A stretch of 64,000 bases of DNA from contig NZ_CP121252.1 in assembly GCF_029637705.1 (NCBI RefSeq), positions 1,860,001-1,924,000 of the forward strand, in the 5' to 3' direction. This document shows positions 53,855-63,616 of this stretch, piece by piece (position 1 is the first letter of the stretch; the number at the start of each line of letters is the position of its first letter). The position numbers and the translations under genes are program-made. The notes beneath the pieces were generated by a model. That model made no database searches. It was given only the letters and a program-made list of their open reading frames with translations, and had not been told where the DNA came from. Source of the DNA: Citricoccus muralis (lineage in GTDB: Bacteria; Actinomycetota; Actinomycetes; Actinomycetales; Micrococcaceae).

Positions 53855-54340
53855 TTAGCGCGTGAACAGTTTGGGCTGCAGGATCTCCCGTGCGCCCGGG
53901 TGTTCACGAAGTTCGTGGATCGCCTTCTCGAAGTCTTGTAGATTTTCGAAGTCCTGGTAGACCGAGGCGAAACGCAAGTACGCTACCTGGTCGAGCTGTC
54001 GCAGCGGTCCAAGAATGGCCAACCCCACATCATGGGCGTCAACTTCGGAGTTGCCCGTCGAGCGAATCGCCTCTTCGACTTCCTGCGCCAACACGGCCAG
54101 GTCGTCGTTGGAGACGGGACGACCTTGGCACGCCTTGCGGACACCGTTGATGACCTTCGATCGATCGAATGGCTCGGCCACACCGGAGCGCTTGACGACG
54201 GTCAGCGCGGTGGTCTCCATGGTGGTGAATCGCTTACCGCAGGACTGGCACTGGCGCCGCCGGCGAATGGCCGTGCCGTCGTCTAAGGAACGAGAGTCCA
54301 CCACACGGGACTCCTCGTGACGACAGAACGGACAGTGCAT
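53855..54340 (-). CDS. nrdR: Transcriptional repressor NrdR
   Basis: A 161-residue repressor of ribonucleotide reductase genes. A zinc ribbon at the N-terminus ([18 protein letters not shown] and CQSCGKRF) binds DNA. An ATP-cone (about residues 47-140, [25 protein letters not shown]) senses ATP/dATP. It lies 118 bases downstream of dnaE on the same strand, and this gap holds candidate NrdR boxes, so it has its own probably autoregulated promoter. No nrd reductase gene is in the window. Confidence 0.96.
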   Translation of the reverse strand: MHCPFCRHEESRVVDSRSLDDGTAIRRRRQCQSCGKRFTTMETTALTVVKRSGVAEPFDRSKVINGVRKACQGRPVSNDDLAVLAQEVEEAIRSTGNSEVDAHDVGLAILGPLRQLDQVAYLRFASVYQDFENLQDFEKAIHELREHPGAREILQPKLFTR

Positions 54341-54404
54341 ACTCCAGCCTTACTTCAGACAGGGTCGATTGATGTACTTTCGTACACCCTACCCGAACAG
54401 CATA

Positions 54405-54452
54405 TAACTACATCTTGCACTCAGACAACATGCTCAACACTAGATCTTGGGT
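54405..54452 (-). promoter_or_regulatory. Candidate tandem NrdR boxes and nrdR promoter
   Basis: ACACTAGATCTTGGGT (54437-54452) matches 13 of 16 positions of the NrdR-box consensus ACACWATATATWGTGT. A weaker copy, TAACTACATCTTGCAC (54405-54420), shares ACTA.ATCTTG and starts exactly 32 bases away, three helical turns. On the minus strand TTGTCT (54423-54428) and TATGCT (54399-54404) could be -35 and -10 with an 18-base spacer. Confidence 0.55.
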
Positions 54453-54458
54453 TGAATC

Positions 54459-57400
54459 TTATTCGAGACAGGACGGGCCCAAGAGCACCTTCAGATCGCC
54501 GAAGAGCGCCGGATTAGGCGTGACTCGGTAGTCAGGTCCCAACTGCATGACTTCGAGCCCGTTGGATCCGCTCAACACTAGCCGGACTTCGGTCTTGCCC
54601 GAGTGATTCTTCAGCACCGAACCGAGTTCGCTGATCACGTCCTCGGTTGCTTTGAAGGCCGGCATCGACAGCTGGACCGGTCCGTTACCGCCTTCAGCGG
54701 TGGTATCGATCAGGGTCAGTTCCTGTGCCGAGAGCACCACGGATCCATCATCGCGGCGTTGCACACGCCCGCGCACGGCGACGACCAGGTCCTCGGCCAG
54801 CAGAGTCGCAATGGGCGCATAGACCTGGCCAAAGAACATGACGTCCATGGAACCGGCCAAGTCCTCGATCTCACAGCGCGCGTAGGCGTTACCTGAGGCC
54901 TTAGCGATCCTGCGCTCCAAGGTGGTGATCAGACCGGCGATGGTGACACTGGAGCCGTCGGCGGGCCCGTCCTCTGAGAGCACCGAGGTCACGCTGTGGT
55001 CGGCGTGCTGCGAGAGAATTCCCTCGGTACCCTGCAGCGGGTGATCGGAGACGTAGAGTCCGAGCATCTCGCGCTCGAAACTGAGCTTGGTCTTCTTGTC
55101 CCATTCCGGCAATTCGGGCACGGTGATGCCCAGGCCCATGTCGCTTTCGGCCGAATCGTCTTCCAGCAGGGAGAAGAAGTCGAACTGGTTGTTCGCTTCT
55201 TGCCGCTTCTGGGAGACGGTCGCATCCACCGCCTCTTCGTGAATGGATAGCAGGGCACGGCGCGGATACCCCAGAGAGTCGAACCCGCCGGCTTTGATCA
55301 TCGATTCGATGGTGCGCTTGTTGCATACCACCACCGGCACCTTTTTGAAGAAGTCCTGGAAGGAGGTGTAGGCGCCCTTTTCCTCGCGGGCGCTGACCAT
55401 GCCGTTGACGACATTGGCGCCGACATTACGTACCGCGCCCATGCCGAAACGGATGTCCTGGCCGACAGGGGTGAAGTTCAGCGCCGATTCGTTGACGTCC
55501 GGCGGAAGCACGGTGATGCCCATGCGACGACACTCGTTGAGGTACATCGCCAGCTTGTCCTTGTCGTCACCGACGGAGGTCAGCAGGGCTGCCATGTACT
55601 CGGCCGGGTAGTGAGCCTTCAGATAGGCGGTCCAGTAGGACACCAGCCCATAGGCAGCCGAGTGGGCTTTGTTGAACGCGTAATCGGAGAAGGGTAGCAG
55701 GATGTCCCAGAGCGCCTTCACCGCGGCCTCGGAGTAGCCCCGGTCCAGCATGCCCTGGTGGAAGGCGGCGTACTGCTTGTCCAGCTCGGATTTCTTCTTC
55801 TTACCCATGGCGCGGCGCAGAATATCTGCCTGGCCGAGCGAGTACCCGGCAACCTTCTGGGCGATGGCCATGACCTGCTCCTGGTACACGATCAGGCCGT
55901 AGGTGGTATCGAGAATTTCGCGCAGCGGCTCTTCCAGCTCGGCATGAATCGGAGTGATCTCCTGCTGGTTGTTCTTACGCAACGCGTAGTTGGTGTGCGA
56001 GTTCGCACCCATAGGACCAGGACGATACAGGGCGATCGTCGCGGAAATGTCTTCGAAGTTGTCGGGGCGCATCATCTTCAGCAGAGAGCGCATGGGTCCA
56101 CCATCGAGCTGGAACACGCCGAGCGTGTCACCACGAGCCAGCAGCTTGTAGGACTCTTCATCCTCGAGCCCCAGGTGCTCCAGGTCCAGATCGAAGTCCT
56201 TGTTCAACTTAATGTTGGCGATGGCATCGGAAATGATCGTGAGGTTTCGTAGCCCCAGGAAGTCCATCTTGATCAGTCCGAGGCCCTCGGCCGTGGGGTA
56301 GTCGAACTGGGTAATAACCTGGCCATCCTGCAGACGGCGCATGATGGGGATGACGTCGATGATTGGTTCGGAGGACATGATCACGCCGGCGGCGTGCACG
56401 CCCCACTGGCGCTTTAGTCCCTCGATACCCTTGGCTGTTTCGAAGACTTCGGCTGCCACCGGGTCGGACTTGATCAGCTCACGGAACTCCCCCGCTTCGC
56501 CGTAGCGGGGCGCCTCTGGATCTTCGATGTCCTTCAGCGGGATGTCCTTGGCCATCACGGCGGGCGGCAGCGCCTTGGTGAGCTGCTCGCCCATGGAGAA
56601 CGGCTGATCCATCACGCGGGCGGAGTCCTTCAGCGCCTGTTTGGTTTTAATGGTGCCGTAGGTGACGATCATGGATACGCGCTCGTCGCCGTATTTTTCG
56701 GTCACGTAGTCAATGACTTCCGAGCGGCGACGATCATCGAAGTCGACATCGAAGTCGGGCATGGACACACGGTCCGGGTTCAGAAAGCGCTCGAAGATCA
56801 GTCCGTGTTTCAACGGATCCAGCTCGGTGATACGCAAGGCGTAAGCGACCATGGAACCGGCACCGGAACCACGCCCCGGACCGACGCGAATATCGTGGTC
56901 CTTAGCCCAGTTGATGAAGTCGGCCACCACGAGAAAGTAGCCGGGGAAGCCCATGGAGATGATGACGTCGAGTTCGTAGTCGGCTTGCTTGCGCACGTCC
57001 GCTGGCACACCGTTCGGGTACCGGTAGGCCAGGCCGGAGGCGACCTCTTTGATCAGCCATGAGGTCTCGTCTTCACCCTCGGGGGTGGGGAACCGCGGCA
57101 TGTAGTTAGCTTCGGTGTTGAAGGACACCTCGCACTGTTCGGCGATCAGCAAGGTGTTATCGCAGGCTTCCGGAAGCTCCTTGAACAGCTCACGCATCTG
57201 CCGGGCGGACTTCAAGTAGTATTCGGTGCCGCTGAAGGCGAAGCGGGAGCCTCCCTGATCATACGTAGGCTCGTTGAGCTTGGAACCCGACTGAATCGCC
57301 AGCAGGGCCTCGTGGGCCTTGGAGTCGTGCTCATGCGTGTAATGAAGGTCGTTGCTAGCCACCAGGGGCAGGTCGAGGTCCTTGGCCAGGCGGAGCAGGT

Positions 57401-58043
57401 CGTCAATGACGCGCTTCTCCAGGTCCAAGCCGTGCTGCATGAGTTCGCAGTAGAAGTTCCCGGCGCCGAAGATGTCCTTGAACTCGGCCGCGGCTTTGAC
57501 GGCTTCGTCGTACTGCCCAAGGCGCAGTCGGGTCTGCACCTCGCCCGAGGGGCAACCCGTGGTACCAATCAGGCCCTCGGAGTACTCACTGAGCAGCTCA
57601 CGGTCGATACGAGGCCACTTGGCGTAGGCCGAATCCAGGGACGCGATCGAGCCGGCCTTGAAGAGATTGTGCATGCCGGTGTTGTTCTTCGACAGCAGCG
57701 TCATATGGGTGATCGCACCACCACCGGAAACATCGTCACCGCGCTGGTCTTTCTCACCCCAGCGAATACGGGTGTTGTCGCTACGGTGCTGGTGCCCCGG
57801 GGTGAGGTAGGCTTCCACTCCGATGATCGGCTTGATACCGGCGTCGGTGGCTTGCTTCCAGAAGTCGAACGCGCCGAAGAGGTAGCCGTGGTCGGTGATG
57901 GCGATAGATTTCTGACCCAGCCGGTTCGCTTCTGCGAAGAGGTCCTTCAGCTTCGCCGCACCGTCGAGCATCGAGTATTCGGTGTGGGTGTGAAGGTGGA
58001 CGAATCCGCCATCCGCGTTAGCTTCAGTCTCGTTCATCGTCAT
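54459..58043 (-). CDS. dnaE: DNA polymerase III alpha subunit
   Basis: A replicative polymerase of about 1194 residues. An N-terminal PHP domain (FVHLHTHTEYSMLDGAAK, AITDHG) is followed by the catalytic palm with PDFDVDFDDRRR, fingers, a helix-hairpin-helix region and a C-terminal OB fold (VTIAGLITTLERRIAKASG) near residues 990-1090. Length and order fit DnaE1. Start is uncertain among GTG 58055, ATG 58043 and ATG 58037; 58043 is used. It follows the pseudouridine synthase by 38 bases. Confidence 0.95.
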   Translation of the reverse strand: MTMNETEANADGGFVHLHTHTEYSMLDGAAKLKDLFAEANRLGQKSIAITDHGYLFGAFDFWKQATDAGIKPIIGVEAYLTPGHQHRSDNTRIRWGEKDQRGDDVSGGGAITHMTLLSKNNTGMHNLFKAGSIASLDSAYAKWPRIDRELLSEYSEGLIGTTGCPSGEVQTRLRLGQYDEAVKAAAEFKDIFGAGNFYCELMQHGLDLEKRVIDDLLRLAKDLDLPLVASNDLHYTHEHDSKAHEALLAIQSGSKLNEPTYDQGGSRFAFSGTEYYLKSARQMRELFKELPEACDNTLLIAEQCEVSFNTEANYMPRFPTPEGEDETSWLIKEVASGLAYRYPNGVPADVRKQADYELDVIISMGFPGYFLVVADFINWAKDHDIRVGPGRGSGAGSMVAYALRITELDPLKHGLIFERFLNPDRVSMPDFDVDFDDRRRSEVIDYVTEKYGDERVSMIVTYGTIKTKQALKDSARVMDQPFSMGEQLTKALPPAVMAKDIPLKDIEDPEAPRYGEAGEFRELIKSDPVAAEVFETAKGIEGLKRQWGVHAAGVIMSSEPIIDVIPIMRRLQDGQVITQFDYPTAEGLGLIKMDFLGLRNLTIISDAIANIKLNKDFDLDLEHLGLEDEESYKLLARGDTLGVFQLDGGPMRSLLKMMRPDNFEDISATIALYRPGPMGANSHTNYALRKNNQQEITPIHAELEEPLREILDTTYGLIVYQEQVMAIAQKVAGYSLGQADILRRAMGKKKKSELDKQYAAFHQGMLDRGYSEAAVKALWDILLPFSDYAFNKAHSAAYGLVSYWTAYLKAHYPAEYMAALLTSVGDDKDKLAMYLNECRRMGITVLPPDVNESALNFTPVGQDIRFGMGAVRNVGANVVNGMVSAREEKGAYTSFQDFFKKVPVVVCNKRTIESMIKAGGFDSLGYPRRALLSIHEEAVDATVSQKRQEANNQFDFFSLLEDDSAESDMGLGITVPELPEWDKKTKLSFEREMLGLYVSDHPLQGTEGILSQHADHSVTSVLSEDGPADGSSVTIAGLITTLERRIAKASGNAYARCEIEDLAGSMDVMFFGQVYAPIATLLAEDLVVAVRGRVQRRDDGSVVLSAQELTLIDTTAEGGNGPVQLSMPAFKATEDVISELGSVLKNHSGKTEVRLVLSGSNGLEVMQLGPDYRVTPNPALFGDLKVLLGPSCLE

Positions 58044-58081
58044 CTCAGCACACACCTTTCACTTACGAGATGCTGGGGGCG

Positions 58082-59023
58082 CTACGAGTCTAATCTCTCG
58101 CCGCGCAACACGCTCAAGGCGTAGGAGAGATCGGGTTGGTAGTCACTGTGGTACTCGACCCACTCCCCCGTGCCCGGGTGCTCGAAGCCCAGCTGATGTG
58201 CGTGAAGCCACTGCCGGGTCAGGCCCAGTTCTGCAGCTTGGGTGGGATCTGCACCATAGGTCAGGTCGCCGATGCACGGGTGATTCATCCCCGAGAAATG
58301 GACCCGGATCTGGTGGGTGCGCCCGGTTTCCAAGGTCACTTCGACGAGGGTGGCCGGGCCAAACGCCTCCAGTGTCTTGTAATGGGTAATGGAGTCACGG
58401 CCGCCCTCGAGTACCGTGAATTTCCAGTCGTGGCCCGGATGCCGTCCGATGGGGGCGTCGATGGTCCCGTTGAGAGGGTCAGGCAGGCCCTGGACGATGG
58501 TGTGATAAATCTTCTTGGGCGTGCGGTCACGGAAAGCGTTCTTCAACGCCGTGTAAGCGTGTTCCGTGGTGGCCACCACCATGAGACCTGAGGTGCCCAC
58601 ATCCAGGCGATGCACGATCCCTTGGCGCTCTGCGGCCCCGGAGGTGCTGATGCGGTATCCCAGACCTGCCAGTCCTCCCACGACGGTGGGACCAGACCAG
58701 CCCGGCGATGGGTGTGCTGCTACCCCGGCAGGCTTGTCCACCACGACGTAGTCATGTTCATCGGCAATGACGTTGAGTCCGGCCACGATCTCCACCTTCA
58801 CATCCAGAGGGTCGGGTTCTTCGGGAATCTCGATGACGAGCCTCGACCCTAGTGCGATCTTGGTTGACTTTCCGACGACCTCAAGAGCATCCGAGTTCGG
58901 TCCCGCCCGGACGACGCCCAGGGTGCACCACTGAGCCGCTTTCGTGCGGGAGATCCCGAGGTGCTCCGCAACGAGGGCGTCGGCACGTCCCGGGCGATCG
59001 ACGTCGAAGGTCTCAGTGTTCAT
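58082..59023 (-). CDS. RluA-family 23S rRNA/tRNA pseudouridine synthase
   Basis: A 313-residue enzyme with an N-terminal S4 RNA-binding domain (ADALVAEHLGISRTKAAQW) and a catalytic domain with HRLDVGTSGLMVVA, containing the catalytic Asp. Also VVDKPAGVAAHPSPG and GRTHQIRVH, as in RluD. The exact RNA site is not deducible. ATG 59023 overlaps the end of lspA by 11 bases. This lspA-rluD pairing is common in bacteria. Confidence 0.93.
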   Translation of the reverse strand: MNTETFDVDRPGRADALVAEHLGISRTKAAQWCTLGVVRAGPNSDALEVVGKSTKIALGSRLVIEIPEEPDPLDVKVEIVAGLNVIADEHDYVVVDKPAGVAAHPSPGWSGPTVVGGLAGLGYRISTSGAAERQGIVHRLDVGTSGLMVVATTEHAYTALKNAFRDRTPKKIYHTIVQGLPDPLNGTIDAPIGRHPGHDWKFTVLEGGRDSITHYKTLEAFGPATLVEVTLETGRTHQIRVHFSGMNHPCIGDLTYGADPTQAAELGLTRQWLHAHQLGFEHPGTGEWVEYHSDYQPDLSYALSVLRGERLDS

Positions 59024-59576
59024 TGTTGTTTTCGACTGGCTCGGAGTCGTCGTGAGGCGTGGGTTCTTTTGTGACGGCAGTGTCGCGGGAGCCATCGAGC
59101 TGCCGGCCTGTGAGCACCAGCAAGGCGATACCGATCATCGAGCAGACGATCAGGGAGTCGGCGATATTGAAGATTGCGAAGTTCGGCAGGGCTATGAAGT
59201 CGACCACGTGACCCATGCCGAAACCCGGTTCGCGGAAGAGACGGTCGATCAGGTTCCCGAGCACACCGGCGAGCAAGGATCCGAGCGCCACGGCCCAGAT
59301 TTTGGAACGAACCTTGAACAGTAGGACCGTGACCACCACGGCAGCCACAGCCTGCAGGATCGTGAAGATCCAGGTGTAGTCCTGGCCAATAGAGAACGCG
59401 GCACCCGGGTTACGAATGAAGTGCCAGTGCAACAATGGAGGAATGACCGCGATTTTCTCGCCTTCGGTCATGGCGTCGACCACAATCCATTTCGTGATCT
59501 GATCGGCGGCCAGTCCGATAACAAACGGAATGAGCGCCAGCCAACCTGACCGGGCGAGACGAGGATGGTCCTCCAC
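59013..59576 (-). CDS. lspA: Lipoprotein signal peptidase (signal peptidase II)
   Basis: A 187-residue inner-membrane aspartyl protease cleaving prolipoprotein signal peptides. Four membrane helices and the catalytic aspartates in GNLIDRLFR-linked HVVDFIALP and FNIADSLI are visible. The acidic C-terminal tail of about 30 residues is dispensable-looking. GTG start at 59576 with GGAG five bases upstream. Follows divIVA by 79 bases and overlaps the pseudouridine synthase. Confidence 0.94.
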   Translation of the reverse strand: MEDHPRLARSGWLALIPFVIGLAADQITKWIVVDAMTEGEKIAVIPPLLHWHFIRNPGAAFSIGQDYTWIFTILQAVAAVVVTVLLFKVRSKIWAVALGSLLAGVLGNLIDRLFREPGFGMGHVVDFIALPNFAIFNIADSLIVCSMIGIALLVLTGRQLDGSRDTAVTKEPTPHDDSEPVENNNEH

Positions 59577-59610
59577 ACGAACTCCTGTATTGAGGGACAG
59601 AGACGACAGC

Positions 59611-59642
59611 GGGGTCGGTCACGGCTCGCACCGTGACCCCCC
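59611..59642 (-). terminator. Hairpin between divIVA and lspA
   Basis: GGTCACGG and CCGTGACC pair perfectly around CTCGCA, with outer G-run/C-run pairing. There is no T-run on the minus strand, so it may only reduce readthrough from divIVA into lspA. Confidence 0.4.
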
Positions 59643-59655
59643 GAGACGCCGCTAA

Positions 59656-60345
59656 TTACTGATCGACGATCTGAGCCTGGGAGTCCAGGTCCTGTAGCTG
59701 TCCTTCGATGAAGGACTTCAGGCGGCTGCGGTAGTCCCGCTCGAATCCGCGCAACTCCTCCACCTGACGCTCGAGGACGGACTTCTTCTTTTCCAGCTCG
59801 GTGAGAATCTTGCGGGACTTTTCCTGAGCGTCGGTGACCAGGCTGTCGGCCTCGATCTTGGCTTCTGCGATGATCTGATCGCGCTTGGCTTCACCCTGGG
59901 CGACGTATTCGTCGTGCAGGCGCTGAGCCATGGCGAGAACGCCAGCGGCACTGTTTGCGTCTCCGCTGTGAGCGGCTTCGGCGGCCGGAGCGGCTGCAGG
60001 AGCGGCGGCGGTAACCGGCGCGGGCTGCGTGGTCTCGGCGACGACCTCTTCGGTCTCTTCGACGACAACCTCTTCTTCGGCCTCGGGCTCAGTTGGGTCT
60101 TCTTCGGCGGCCGTTTCGCCGGACTGTCCGTCGGCAGACACCGGAGCCGGAACCGCAGCGTCAGCACCGTCGCCGGACTGCAGCTCGGACACCTTGCGGC
60201 GCAGCTCGTCGTTCTCCTGGTTCAGGCGACGCAGCTCAACAACAATCTCGTCAAGGAAGTCGTCGACTTCATCCTGGTCGTAGCCTTCACGGAACTTGGT
60301 CGCCTGGAACCGTTTGTTGACTACATCTTCCGGCGTCAGAGCCAT
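59656..60345 (-). CDS. divIVA: DivIVA/Wag31 polar growth protein
   Basis: A 229-residue coiled-coil protein. The N-terminal DivIVA membrane-binding and crossed-loop region is MALTPEDVVNKRFQATKFREGYDQDEVDDFLDEIV in family register, followed by a coiled coil. A Pro/Ala/Glu-rich linker (about 60-125) and a second coiled coil (AMAQRLHDEYVAQGEAKRDQII onward) end the protein. In actinobacteria it marks curved membrane and recruits peptidoglycan synthesis. ATG 60345 with GAGG six bases upstream. The 184-base gap upstream should hold its promoter. Confidence 0.95.
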   Translation of the reverse strand: MALTPEDVVNKRFQATKFREGYDQDEVDDFLDEIVVELRRLNQENDELRRKVSELQSGDGADAAVPAPVSADGQSGETAAEEDPTEPEAEEEVVVEETEEVVAETTQPAPVTAAAPAAAPAAEAAHSGDANSAAGVLAMAQRLHDEYVAQGEAKRDQIIAEAKIEADSLVTDAQEKSRKILTELEKKKSVLERQVEELRGFERDYRSRLKSFIEGQLQDLDSQAQIVDQ

Positions 60346-60529
60346 GTGGTCACCTCATAACGTGGTCGTCCCTGCCGGGTGGCAGAATTTCTTCGGTGCG
60401 GTTGTGAGGGTCTGTCAATCTGTCTCAACAGTCTCGCTGTGCACATCTGGTGTTTACATTACCACCGCGTCGAGGTCATCGGCGAGAGCATGGAACCTCT
60501 CGCTGCCCGAGCGGTGCGAATCGTGTCGA

Positions 60530-60829
60530 TCAAAGCGACGATTGTGCCAGAACCAGGGCAATGGACTTGGCGAGCATGACAACGACGAAGAGGATGAGGA
60601 AAGCCACGTCAATGCCCACACCGCCCAAGTTCAATGGCGGGATCTTGGAACGCAACCACCGCAACGGCGCATCGGTCATCGAGTAAACGGCCGAAGCAAT
60701 GAGCAGCAGAATTCCGCGCGGCGCCCAATCACGGGCGAAAGACTGCACGACGTCGAAGACGATACGTACGAGCAGTGCCATCTGCAGCAGCATCAGCAGC
60801 AGATAGGCGGTGGCCCATACAAAAATCAC
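60530..60829 (-). CDS. yggT: YggT family membrane protein
   Basis: A 99-residue protein with two membrane helices (about 2-25 and 75-97) and a conserved middle FDVVQSFARDWAPRG to DAPLRWLRSKIPPLNLGGVGIDVAF, characteristic of YggT. Role uncertain; linked to osmotic stress and division-site assembly in other bacteria. GTG start at 60829 with GGGAG six bases upstream, 30 bases after sepF. Confidence 0.9.
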   Translation of the reverse strand: MIFVWATAYLLLMLLQMALLVRIVFDVVQSFARDWAPRGILLLIASAVYSMTDAPLRWLRSKIPPLNLGGVGIDVAFLILFVVVMLAKSIALVLAQSSL

Positions 60830-60859
60830 GTGTTACTCCCGACGGTGAGCGGTGGTCGA

Positions 60860-61429
60860 TCAGTTCTGGTTGAAGAAGGAGGTCTCTTCCGAAGGGGTGT
60901 TCTGCCCTTCGGTAACGACCTCGACATCGGCGGGCGTCAGCAAGAAGACCTTGTTGGTCACGCGCTCAATCGAGCCACGCAAACCGAAGACCAGGCCTGC
61001 AGAGAAATCCACGAGGCGCTTGGCTTCAGACTCTGACATATCGGTCACGTTCATAATGACCGGAATGTTGTTCCGGAAGGACTCGCCAATGCGCTTGGCA
61101 TCATTGTAGGACCGGGGATGGATCGTGGTGAGCTGGTGCACTGCCTTGGATTCCTCTCGAGCCTGTGCCGCGCGCTTAATGGGGGTCACCGGTGCACGGT
61201 ATTCCGTATCAACCAATTCCACAGACGAGGATGATTCACCGTCCCAGGCAGCCTGACGTGCTGCCGCGCGGTCGCTAGGTCGATTGACCGTGGCGCGCGG
61301 AGCTACTTCGGGAGCCGACTCCGCACGCTCTTCATTGCGGGTCTCGCGCTCACGCTGCTCTGCTTCGTACTGTTCCTCGCTGTCGGCGAGACCCAAGTAG
61401 ATCATCGCCTTTTTCATTCCACCAGCCAT
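60860..61429 (-). CDS. sepF: Cell division protein SepF
   Basis: A 189-residue protein. The amphipathic N-terminal membrane anchor ([15 protein letters not shown]) is followed by a polar linker and the SepF domain (about 95-170, [29 protein letters not shown]), which polymerises into rings and anchors FtsZ to the membrane. ATG 61429 with GAGGTG six bases upstream. Actinobacteria lack FtsA, so SepF is the main anchor. Confidence 0.95.
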   Translation of the reverse strand: MAGGMKKAMIYLGLADSEEQYEAEQRERETRNEERAESAPEVAPRATVNRPSDRAAARQAAWDGESSSSVELVDTEYRAPVTPIKRAAQAREESKAVHQLTTIHPRSYNDAKRIGESFRNNIPVIMNVTDMSESEAKRLVDFSAGLVFGLRGSIERVTNKVFLLTPADVEVVTEGQNTPSEETSFFNQN

Positions 61430-61510
61430 GCCAACACCTCATCCATCGTTTCTGTCGGATAATTCCGAGACTAGTTCACGGTGATGCCCACACCGTGGAG
61501 ATCTGGCGCA

Positions 61511-62248
61511 TCATGCGGGCGTGTCGCCGCGCCAGACCAGTCCCGCGAATCGACCTTGGCCCGGCGCTCTCCGGTGTGAGAACACCCGGTCGTCTTCTAG
61601 GGTGCAGACTGCACTGCGACTGACCTGGACTCCCACCCTGGTCAGAAGTGTTTCTGCGGCGCGAGGTAGGTTCAAGGCGGGGGTGCCCCACGATGTGGTG
61701 GAGGCTGCGGTCGAGTGCACACCGGCAACGTCGTCACGCATCTGCTCCGGGACCTCATAACAAGACCCACAAATAGCCGGCCCAATCCACGCCGATATGT
61801 GCACCGGGTCGACACCCAGCTGCTCCAGCGTACTTTCCAGTACCCCGGAGACGAGGCCGACTCGGCCGGCATGTGCCACCGCAGTGTCCCCGTCGCGCGT
61901 CACAAATGCCACCGGCAGGCAGTCCGCCACCATGATGGCCAGTGGGGTGCCGCCTCCCCGACTGATCATGGCGTCGGCCGCGGGCGGAGTCTGAGAAGCA
62001 GTCGCTTCACCCCAACCAAGCCCCTCGGCATCCACGACAGTGGCCGAGTGGACCTGGTGCAGAAATGCAGTGGATCCGACACTGAGGTCCAAGGCTCGTT
62101 CCAAGTCCGCGCGATGAGTGCGCGCCTGCTCGAGTGAGTCAGTGGTCTGGCCCTCCAGGTGTAGGGCCAAGTTGCCGGTCTGAACCGACGTAAATCCCAC
62201 GTGCACGCCGTTGCCAGCGTGGTGGTACTCGAGCAGGGTGGCGGTCAC
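61511..62248 (-). CDS. pgeF: Peptidoglycan editing factor PgeF (polyphenol-oxidase-like)
   Basis: A 245-residue multicopper-polyphenol-oxidase-like protein ([49 protein letters not shown]), the YfiH/PgeF family, which helps remove misincorporated serine from peptidoglycan precursors in E. coli. The His/Cys metal ligands are retained. GTG at 62248 overlaps the ftsZ stop (GTGA), so it is coupled to ftsZ. An 80-base gap with a CACGGTG/CACCGTG hairpin (61477-61497) separates it from sepF. Confidence 0.9.
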   Translation of the reverse strand: MTATLLEYHHAGNGVHVGFTSVQTGNLALHLEGQTTDSLEQARTHRADLERALDLSVGSTAFLHQVHSATVVDAEGLGWGEATASQTPPAADAMISRGGGTPLAIMVADCLPVAFVTRDGDTAVAHAGRVGLVSGVLESTLEQLGVDPVHISAWIGPAICGSCYEVPEQMRDDVAGVHSTAASTTSWGTPALNLPRAAETLLTRVGVQVSRSAVCTLEDDRVFSHRRAPGQGRFAGLVWRGDTPA

Positions 62249-63432
62249 TTCAGGAAGTCGGGGACGTCCAGGTCGTCCTGGCGACGGCTCTGCGTCGTTT
62301 CGGTGACGGTGGCGACGTCAGGCTCCTGAACGGTGTCCGGAAGCGGGGTCGGCTCATCCTGGGCTGCAGGAGCTGCAGCATGGGTGGCTTCCTGCGCCGG
62401 GGCGTCGACACGCTGTGCCGGAGCGGGGGTGCTCGGCGCGGGAGCGGCTGCCACGGCGGACTTGGCCGGTGCTTCGTTCAACGGGTCAACGGCGTCGAAA
62501 CCGGCGGCGATCACAGTCACGCGCACTTCGTCTCCGAGGTTGTCGGAGATCACGGCGCCGAAGATGATGTTGGCTTCGGGGTGAGCGACTTCCTGGACCA
62601 TGCGTGCGGCTTCGTTAATCTCGAACAGGCCGAGGTCCGAGCCACCTTGGATGGAGAGCAGCACGCCGTGGGCGCCGTCGATGGAGGCTTCCAGCAACGG
62701 CGAAGCAATAGCGGCTTCGGTTGCCTTGATGGCGCGATCTTCGCCCTGCGCGGCGCCGATCCCCATGAGCGCGGAGCCGGCGCCCTGCATCACCGACTTC
62801 ACGTCGGCGAAGTCGAGGTTGATTAAGCCGGCGGTGGTGATCAGGTCGGTGATGCCCTGCACACCGGAGAGCAGCACCTGGTCGGCCAGTTCGAAGGCTT
62901 CCATTACGGAGATGGAGCGGTCGGAGACCGAGAGCAGGCGGTCGTTCGGGATGACGATCAGGGTATCGACCTCGTCGCGCAGCGCCTCGATGCCGTTCTC
63001 GGCCGAGGTGGCGCGGCGGCGGCCCTCGAAGGTAAAGGGGCGGGTGACAACACCGATGGTCAGGGCGCCCAGGGAGCGGGCCACGCGTGCGACAACGGGT
63101 GCGCCACCGGTACCGGTGCCGCCGCCTTCACCTGCGGTCACGAAAACCATGTCGGCGCCCTTGAGAGCGTCTTCGATCTCGGTGACGTGATCTTCGGCCG
63201 CCTGGCGGCCCACCTCAGGGTCAGCTCCAGCGCCGAGGCCGCGGGTCAGCTCTCGACCGACGTCGAGCTTGACGTCCGCCGACGACATCAGCAGTGCCTG
63301 GGCATCAGTGTTGATCGCGATGAACTCGACTCCGCGCAGTCCAACTTCGATCATGCGGTTGACCGCGTTCACGCCGCCGCCGCCGACGCCGACGACCTTG
63401 ATGACGGCCAGGTAGTTTTGGGGTGATGCCAC
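62245..63432 (-). CDS. ftsZ: Cell division GTPase FtsZ
   Basis: A 395-residue tubulin homologue. The GTPase motif [15 protein letters not shown] and the N-terminal [17 protein letters not shown]-like segment are present, followed by the T7 loop [12 protein letters not shown] Pro/Ala-rich linker and the C-terminal peptide [10 protein letters not shown], which binds SepF, end the protein. GTG start at 63432 with AAGGG about ten bases upstream. The 184-base gap to ftsQ probably holds its promoter. Confidence 0.97.
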   Translation of the reverse strand: MASPQNYLAVIKVVGVGGGGVNAVNRMIEVGLRGVEFIAINTDAQALLMSSADVKLDVGRELTRGLGAGADPEVGRQAAEDHVTEIEDALKGADMVFVTAGEGGGTGTGGAPVVARVARSLGALTIGVVTRPFTFEGRRRATSAENGIEALRDEVDTLIVIPNDRLLSVSDRSISVMEAFELADQVLLSGVQGITDLITTAGLINLDFADVKSVMQGAGSALMGIGAAQGEDRAIKATEAAIASPLLEASIDGAHGVLLSIQGGSDLGLFEINEAARMVQEVAHPEANIIFGAVISDNLGDEVRVTVIAAGFDAVDPLNEAPAKSAVAAAPAPSTPAPAQRVDAPAQEATHAAAPAAQDEPTPLPDTVQEPDVATVTETTQSRRQDDLDVPDFLK

Positions 63433-63616
63433 GATGAGATTCCCTTGCTCGCTGTTGATGCTGAATCGTTGTGCTAAATCTGCTCGGTTCCCTTGCAGTC
63501 GCTAGGTTTCAACCCGTGGTTTAAGGTTGTCGTCGACTCAAGTTCTACTACTCAAAACGGTACGTTGAGCGCCCGAAATGACCAACCACCGTGGCGCGCG
63601 TGTCGTGAACAGAATC

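Noticed and set aside
61511-62248. PgeF motif HAGRVG in place of HAGWRG as evidence of inactivity
   Set aside because: Actinobacterial homologues often vary at these positions, and the metal-binding His and Cys residues are kept.
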